From: Haloglomus litoreum
GTDB taxonomy: Archaea > Halobacteriota > Halobacteria > Halobacteriales > Haloarculaceae
DNA: 64,000 nt
Reading direction: 5' to 3'
NCBI RefSeq assembly: GCF_029338515.1
Contig: NZ_CP119988.1
Span: 3,224,001 to 3,288,000 of the forward strand
The notes under the pieces were generated by a model that saw only the letters and a program-made list of their open reading frames with translations, was not told the origin of the DNA and made no database searches. Positions 58,916-64,000 of the stretch are shown here, piece after piece. The position numbers and the translations under genes were made by a program. Numbering within the stretch: the stretch's first letter is position 1; every line of letters starts with the position of its first letter.

Positions 58916-59521
58916 ATGGTTCGCGTGGACGATGGCGGCGACGTGACGAAGTGCTGGCTCGACCAGGAGGAACTCTCCCGGCTGGAACGGGTGGCCGGTC
59001 GCGACGACTGGATGCGCGAGGTGGCCATCCAGTTGATGGGCCGGTGCGGCCTGCGCGCTCACGAAGTGCCGTACCCGGCCGACGAGCATCTCCGCTGGAG
59101 CGAGGAGGGCGAGTGTTGGCTGTTCGAGGTCCGGGGCAAGAACACGAGCGGCGGCGACCGGAAGCTCCGCGACGCCTGGATGCCTGACCGCGTCGCCGAG
59201 GACCTGAACAAGTACACGCGAGAGCGCGACCTCGGCCGGGGCGACCCGTGGGTCCCGCGCTCGACGCCGACGGTGCGGCGCTGGGTCGACACCGCGACGG
59301 ACGACATCGCCGACCAGTTGGGCGACGACCGCTGGCGGTCGGTGACCAGCCACGATCTCCGCCGCAGCTGGGCGACCCACCACCTCGTCGAGGAGGGCCG
59401 AGACGTACGGACCATGATGTCCATCGGTGGCTGGAGTGACTACTCGGCCATCGAGCCGTATCTGAAAGAAGCGACCGAGGCACGCATTGGCGAGGTGATG
59501 GGAGGCCCAGAAGCCCTATAG
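58916..59521 (+). CDS. Short tyrosine recombinase, copy 2
   Basis: Second copy of 16534-17139, intact with all catalytic residues. Unlike the main integrase, this recombinase is functional-looking in both copies. Confidence 0.85.
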   Translation: MVRVDDGGDVTKCWLDQEELSRLERVAGRDDWMREVAIQLMGRCGLRAHEVPYPADEHLRWSEEGECWLFEVRGKNTSGGDRKLRDAWMPDRVAEDLNKYTRERDLGRGDPWVPRSTPTVRRWVDTATDDIADQLGDDRWRSVTSHDLRRSWATHHLVEEGRDVRTMMSIGGWSDYSAIEPYLKEATEARIGEVMGGPEAL

Positions 59522-59590
59522 GCGGATTGACAAAAACTTAACACAGAGGAGGCTCATTACTTTTTAACAAGACTGCACTCAGGAGCCATT

Positions 59591-60073
59591 ATGTCTACTA
59601 TTAATGACTTGTCTGAACAGGAACGGTGGATATTGAGGCTCCTTTACGCTCCGCAGAACAAGAGCGACGGCGATATTACCATTGAGGGTCGGACCAGATT
59701 GGTCAAGGGCCTATTCTTGATAGAGAGAATGTTTGCTGACAGATTCTCTGATTTTCGAGGTACTGGCTTTGATTTTGAGCCCTACAAGTACGGTCCATTT
59801 GACCAAGACGTGTACGATAGCTTGGAGAGCCTGGAGGAGAGGGGGCTTGTCAAAGAAGTCCCCACTCATCCAGAGAATGGAGATCGAATAGAACTCACAT
59901 CCCAGGGGAAGCGAACTGGGGAGGAAGTATTCATGAATCTACGCCCGGAGCAAAAGAGCCATTTATCCTGGATTAAGGGAAAGCACGTGCAACAGCCGGT
60001 GGCTCAGTTGCTGAGCTTTGTCTATAACAAATACCCAGATATGGCAGAGAATACCGAATATAAAGGTTTCTGA
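59591..60073 (+). CDS. YwgA/SocA-like protein, copy 2
   Basis: Second copy of 17209-17691, unchanged. Confidence 0.65.
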   Translation: MSTINDLSEQERWILRLLYAPQNKSDGDITIEGRTRLVKGLFLIERMFADRFSDFRGTGFDFEPYKYGPFDQDVYDSLESLEERGLVKEVPTHPENGDRIELTSQGKRTGEEVFMNLRPEQKSHLSWIKGKHVQQPVAQLLSFVYNKYPDMAENTEYKGF

Positions 60074-60077
60074 GATA

Positions 60078-60638
60078 ATGGTCGGTATCCCTGAAGTGAT
60101 GGTGGGGGTGGGTAGTATTTACATCACTGCTGCGGCATTTCTCTGGCGAGAAACCCGGAATCTACGGAAGGAATATGGAGAAGACTATGACGATATGATG
60201 ACCTATCGTGCAAGCCAGTTCAGGTCTGAACTGCACGATATTGTCACTGATGTACTTCAAGACGTTAACATGGCGGAGTATCAGGGCACCGATGAAGATG
60301 ATCTGGAAGTTATGGATGCAATGGAATCCATAGATCGCACACAACTGACTGAAGTAGAGGAAGCGCTTCGCGAGTATGACCGGCCTCCAGAGTTAGTATC
60401 CACGACACAGGACGAGTACGGAACTACCACAAACAACCTTCTCTTTGCAGGAGGTTCAGCACTGATAATGGCCGTTGGATCCGTCCTTGCGAACGGTAAT
60501 AGCGAACAAGGAATCCAGATTATCTTAGGGGCCTTTCTAGTAGTAGGCACAATAACGGCGGTCAATAGCTTTAGGGCTGCTAGAAGTGCCGAGAAGGAAG
60601 TAAACGAAGCCGTCAGAGACTATACTGAAGATTACTGA
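60078..60638 (+). CDS. Membrane protein paired with YwgA-like gene, copy 2
   Basis: Second copy of 17696-18256, unchanged. Confidence 0.6.
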   Translation: MVGIPEVMVGVGSIYITAAAFLWRETRNLRKEYGEDYDDMMTYRASQFRSELHDIVTDVLQDVNMAEYQGTDEDDLEVMDAMESIDRTQLTEVEEALREYDRPPELVSTTQDEYGTTTNNLLFAGGSALIMAVGSVLANGNSEQGIQIILGAFLVVGTITAVNSFRAARSAEKEVNEAVRDYTEDY

Positions 60639-60640
60639 TA

Positions 60641-60985
60641 TTACGGCGCTTCGACCAGCACATCCTCACCGTCGCTCATCCGCATGAGATACAGCGACTC
60701 CTGGAGTTCGGCATCGAGCCACTCCCGGATCCCGGGCGGGAGCGTCACCGCGACCGAGTCCCCGCACTCACCCAGCGTCCGCTCGTAGTCGACCGCGTCC
60801 GAATCGTAGTCGCCCAGGTGAAGCGTTGCCCCCCGCTCGGCGTACTTCCCGGCGCCACGGTCGATTCCGACTGCCTCGCCCACCGAGAGCCCGGCGTCGG
60901 CCACCCACCCAGGGTCCAGCGTCACCCCGTGCCGACGTGTCCCGAGACACATCAGCGAGCGAATAGAACAGTTCTGCGCTGACAT
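60641..60985 (-). CDS. AbrB-like regulator, copy 2
   Basis: Second copy of 18259-18603, unchanged. Confidence 0.55.
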   Translation of the reverse strand: MSAQNCSIRSLMCLGTRRHGVTLDPGWVADAGLSVGEAVGIDRGAGKYAERGATLHLGDYDSDAVDYERTLGECGDSVAVTLPPGIREWLDAELQESLYLMRMSDGEDVLVEAP

Positions 60986-61051
60986 ACGATAACCGGAGAG
61001 GTCAATCGTAACAAATCCTGCGTCCAGAGCGACCGCAGACCGGCGGTTGTT

Positions 61052-61095
61052 GCACAGTATCTGCACAGTATCCGCACGCCATCCGCGCAGTATAA
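61052..61095. repeat. Four 11-bp tandem repeats, copy 2
   Basis: Second copy of the operator-like array at 18670-18713, all four units conserved. Confidence 0.6.
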
Positions 61096-61170
61096 TCCGA
61101 CGGTTGACACGTTATCTGGCCGTGGGTGAGCGGAAGTCCGTCGGTCGCCCCGGCGGGCGGAGCGCAACCC

Positions 61171-61353
61171 ATGAGCGCAACACCAGAGAGCGAGCGTAAG
61201 CCGCTCTCGACCTCCTTTTCGCAGGAGGCACGACCCAGTGGTATCGACAGCGTGGCGACGCGCGCTGACATCACCTCGAACCTCCAGCTCGGCGACCTGG
61301 CAACCGTCGACGAGGAGCTGTTCGAGGTCTTCGACCTGGAGGGCCGCCGATGA
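61171..61353 (+). CDS. 60-residue operon leader protein, copy 2
   Basis: Second copy of 18789-18971, unchanged. Confidence 0.55.
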   Translation: MSATPESERKPLSTSFSQEARPSGIDSVATRADITSNLQLGDLATVDEELFEVFDLEGRR

Positions 61354-62912
61354 GGCGGCTGGCCCACAGCGGCTTCGTCGCCCTGATCGCCATCCTGCTC
61401 GCGACCTCGATGGTCGCCCCGGTCGCGATGGCCGATCACGACGAGCGCGAGAACGGTCCACCGCCTATCGACACGACGAGCGACGAGAGTCCGCGCGTCT
61501 GGGTCGAGGAGACCGACGTGACCATCGCCGAGCACCGGATGGGCGAGCACGGCACGGACCCGCTCGCCTACGAGGCTGACGACGGGAGCAACACGGAGCT
61601 CCCGGCAGAAGTGAACGCCTCAGACGCCGACGCACCCATCGAGGTGTCGCCGGCGTACATCGACGACCCGGACCTCTACGGCCCCGTCACCGACGACGAG
61701 GGTAACGTCGAGGACCAGTCGTTCGTCGCTGAGGAGGGTGACTGGGCCATCAGCGGGAGCGCCTCCGCGAAGGGCAGCGCCACGGAGTGGTCCGACGCAC
61801 CGAACTTCCGCGCGGCGCCGACCCAGCTCGCCACCGACGGCAGCATGACCGCCGGCGACACGGTGCTGTTCAACTACTCGGACAACGTCACCCTGGACAA
61901 CGCCCGGAAGCGGGTGCTCACCGTGGCTGGTGAGGTCAACACCCTCGACAGTGGCGCGCACGTCCGCTTCGAGATCGTCGACAAGGACGGCGACTTCACC
62001 TACTCGAACATCTCCACCAGCGCCGCTGACGCGAACGAGGAGACGTTCGCGAACGAGACCGGCGCCTTCTACGCGAGTACCCGCGTCGACACGCTGGTCT
62101 CGGCGAACGGCGTCCAGGGCTCCGGCGACGGGACGATGGACGAGATCAACGCCGTCCGGCTGAACATCTCGGAGGCGGACGCTGACCTCGCCATCACCGG
62201 GATGGACATCTCCTCGAAGGAGACGAAGAGCTTCGCGACGGTCGCATACCAGGACGACTCGGACGACCGGTACGAGACCGAGACGCGAACGAACGTCGAC
62301 GGCGGTGCCGTCCGCCTTCGCTCGCTCGACGGGCTCGCGGACCACTGGGGCGACGCCCACGTCCACGACCTCGTCGTCGGCGCCGGCGACGCGACGGTCA
62401 ACTACGGCCTGAGCATGGCCGACGGGTCGAACGTCACCATGACCGACGCCGAGGACTACGCCAGCTACTCCGACCGGCTGGAGGGCCAGCCGCTCGCGGT
62501 CTGGGACATCCCGGCGCCGGTCGACGTGACTCACGGCACGCTCGACCTCGTGGCCGAGCAGCGCCAGCCCGGCAGTCAGTACATCAGCGTCGACTACGCC
62601 ACCGGCTACGCCGGCAACTACTCCGAGGCCACCACCACCGACGCGACGAGCCAGTTCAGCGGCGCCATCGGCGACCGCGTCGAGCTGGCGACGGACATCT
62701 CGGCGTCCAGCGACCACGACGCCGCAGTCGGGATGGAGATCGTCTACACGAGCTCCGAGGCCGACGCGGTGTACCAGTCCGCCCCCGCGATGGGCGGCCC
62801 GACCGGGAAGTCCGGCGGGTTCTTCAGCACTATCTGGGGCAAGGTCGCCGGACTCGGTGGCGCGCTCGTGACCGCGCTCGGTCTCGGGAAGATCTTCGGC
62901 GGAGGGAGCTGA
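61350..62912 (+). CDS. Spike-like surface protein, copy 2
   Basis: Second copy of 18968-20530, same 520-residue protein. Confidence 0.7.
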   Translation: MRRLAHSGFVALIAILLATSMVAPVAMADHDERENGPPPIDTTSDESPRVWVEETDVTIAEHRMGEHGTDPLAYEADDGSNTELPAEVNASDADAPIEVSPAYIDDPDLYGPVTDDEGNVEDQSFVAEEGDWAISGSASAKGSATEWSDAPNFRAAPTQLATDGSMTAGDTVLFNYSDNVTLDNARKRVLTVAGEVNTLDSGAHVRFEIVDKDGDFTYSNISTSAADANEETFANETGAFYASTRVDTLVSANGVQGSGDGTMDEINAVRLNISEADADLAITGMDISSKETKSFATVAYQDDSDDRYETETRTNVDGGAVRLRSLDGLADHWGDAHVHDLVVGAGDATVNYGLSMADGSNVTMTDAEDYASYSDRLEGQPLAVWDIPAPVDVTHGTLDLVAEQRQPGSQYISVDYATGYAGNYSEATTTDATSQFSGAIGDRVELATDISASSDHDAAVGMEIVYTSSEADAVYQSAPAMGGPTGKSGGFFSTIWGKVAGLGGALVTALGLGKIFGGGS

Positions 62913-62914
62913 AG

Positions 62915-63376
62915 ATGAGCGCGTCCGGTGCGGGTGGCCCCCGAGTCCGGCGGCTGTTCGACCGGGCGAAGAACGCCGGCTCCATCGGCGGCGTCATCTT
63001 CCAGGGCCTGAGCGCGGTGCTGCTGGCCATCGGCACTGTACTCGCGAGCGGCGTGTTCACGCTGGCGGATATCTTCATCAAGCCGGCGCAGTCGTTCGCA
63101 ACCGAGTCGGCTGGCCTGGTCGAGTCGTTCCTCGGCTCGTTCGGCATCGTCATCGACTTCGGCGCCATCGCGAGCGCTCGGTCCATCGGCCCAGGCGGGC
63201 TCTTCGCGAGCCCGTTGTCGCTCCCCATCGCGTTCGCCATCATCGGGCTGTCCGCCTACGTGATCATCGCCATCACCAGCGAGGAGGAGACGACGAACTT
63301 CTTCCCGCTGATCGGGAGCGGCTTCAACCTCCCGACGCCGGGCTTCACCGACGCCGAAGAAGAGGAGGAGGGCTGA
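62915..63376 (+). CDS. Small multi-TM protein A, copy 2
   Basis: Second copy of 20533-20994, unchanged. The 18-codon coupling ORF follows at 63379-63435. Confidence 0.65.
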   Translation: MSASGAGGPRVRRLFDRAKNAGSIGGVIFQGLSAVLLAIGTVLASGVFTLADIFIKPAQSFATESAGLVESFLGSFGIVIDFGAIASARSIGPGGLFASPLSLPIAFAIIGLSAYVIIAITSEEETTNFFPLIGSGFNLPTPGFTDAEEEEEG

Positions 63377-63427
63377 CGATGCCGGGCCGAACCACTCACG
63401 GCGAGGTGCGGCCGGGGGTGGTCCGGC

Positions 63428-63778
63428 GTGGTTAGCCTCAGCGACTTCCTCACGACCGGCCCGGACGGCTTCACGACGCCAGACTTCGGCCGCCTTACCC
63501 AGGTCGGCATCGGCGCGACGTTCGGGGCGCTGTTCACCGGCCTGACGAGCCTCGTGTTCGGCGTCTTCGACATCCCGATTGCGCTGCTGGGCGGCCTCGG
63601 CGATTTCCTCACGAGCGTCGTCGCGGTCGTCGTCGGACTGCCGGGTGTCCTCGTCAGGGAGGGCTTCCTCGCGACGTGGATGTTCGTCTACGAGGCAGGC
63701 CCGGCTGGCCTCCCCGTCGCGCTGGGAATCGGGCTGACGGCCGTCTTCGTCTTCAGGTGGGTGGTCAGCCGTGCCTGA
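63428..63778 (+). CDS. Small multi-TM protein B, copy 2
   Basis: Second copy of 21046-21396, unchanged. Confidence 0.6.
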   Translation: MVSLSDFLTTGPDGFTTPDFGRLTQVGIGATFGALFTGLTSLVFGVFDIPIALLGGLGDFLTSVVAVVVGLPGVLVREGFLATWMFVYEAGPAGLPVALGIGLTAVFVFRWVVSRA

Positions 63779-64000
63779 GGACGATGGCGGCATCCCGCTC
63801 TTCCCGACCGGCGGCGGAACGGCAGCCCGGAGCGCCCAGTTCGCGAGCGAGACGGCGGACTTCCTCCGGCGATTCGCGAGCAACCCGGCGGCGCTGGTCA
63901 TCAGCGTCGTCTCGGGGTTCGTCGTGAGCGTCGTGCTGGGGTTCTTCGAGTTCCTGATCGGCGCCGTGCTGTACCCGTTCGACCTGCTGGTCGGCGGTCT
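63771..64000 (+). CDS. Small multi-TM protein C, copy 2, cut by window end
   Basis: Second copy of 21389-21856. The frame is open at the window edge and about half the gene is visible. Confidence 0.6.
   Translation, partial: MPEDDGGIPLFPTGGGTAARSAQFASETADFLRRFASNPAALVISVVSGFVVSVVLGFFEFLIGAVLYPFDLLVGG

Larger units (their letters stand above)
48321..64000. mobile_element. Second tandem copy of the element (partial, runs off window)
   Basis: Head-to-tail repeat of 5940 onward. The offset is 42,381 up to the integrase and 42,382 after it, because of one additional C at 49066-49067. Every encoded protein I compared is otherwise the same as in copy 1. The unit should end near 90,702, outside the window. 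It is either a true tandem integrant or an assembly of an integrated plus a circular form. The single-base difference favours two real, slightly diverged molecules but does not prove it. Confidence 0.85.

Overview
The window comes from a high-GC haloarchaeon (class Halobacteria). The evidence is acid-rich proteins, haloarchaeal type IV pilins with the conserved [20 protein letters not shown] segment, an Orc1/Cdc6 initiator, a PCNA-like clamp, RadB, archaeal TATA boxes, and mostly leaderless or overlapping gene starts. No rRNA, tRNA or CRISPR array is visible, and I cannot name the genus.

Positions 1-5939 are chromosome-like: the end of radB, a four-CBS-domain protein, a small broken zinc-finger gene, and four pilin genes with a long upstream control region. 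Decayed DNA follows: a pilin fragment, then a degenerate copy of the right end of the element described next.

Positions 5940-48320 are one complete copy (42,381 bp) of an integrative, plasmid- or virus-like element. A second copy starts at 48321 and runs off the window. Over the 15.7 kb I can compare, the copies match apart from one extra C in copy 2 (near 49067) that frameshifts the integrase. Since the DNA left of copy 1 also resembles the element's right end, the locus looks like repeated integration at one site.

Element layout: (a) leftward integrase operon (zinc-ribbon proteins, one-TM microprotein, J-domain protein, tyrosine integrase) running into the attachment site; (b) two small winged-helix genes and a rightward microprotein operon; (c) orc1/cdc6 flanked by repeats, a candidate origin; (d) three pilin genes with a control region homologous to the chromosomal one; (e) a second tyrosine recombinase and an A+T-richer gene pair; (f) a tightly overlapping rightward operon (18789-27932, continued to 30958) of secreted and multi-TM proteins plus a P-loop ATPase, resembling a particle- or vesicle-forming module; (g) cargo: a metalloprotease-like membrane protein, a serine recombinase, a DUF4260 protein, an IS5-family insertion sequence, and an A+T-richer block with an N6-adenine methyltransferase divergent from a GHKL/histidine kinase, a receiver-domain protein and an unknown protein, which is a candidate defence or signalling system; (h) a leftward replication/processing operon (large DUF-type protein, zinc-ribbon proteins, PD-(D/E)xK nuclease, PCNA-like clamp).

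In the circular or tandem form the integrase operon reads through the attachment site into operon (h) by way of a 49-codon ORF that spans the junction. At the chromosomal left end that ORF is cut to 31 codons.
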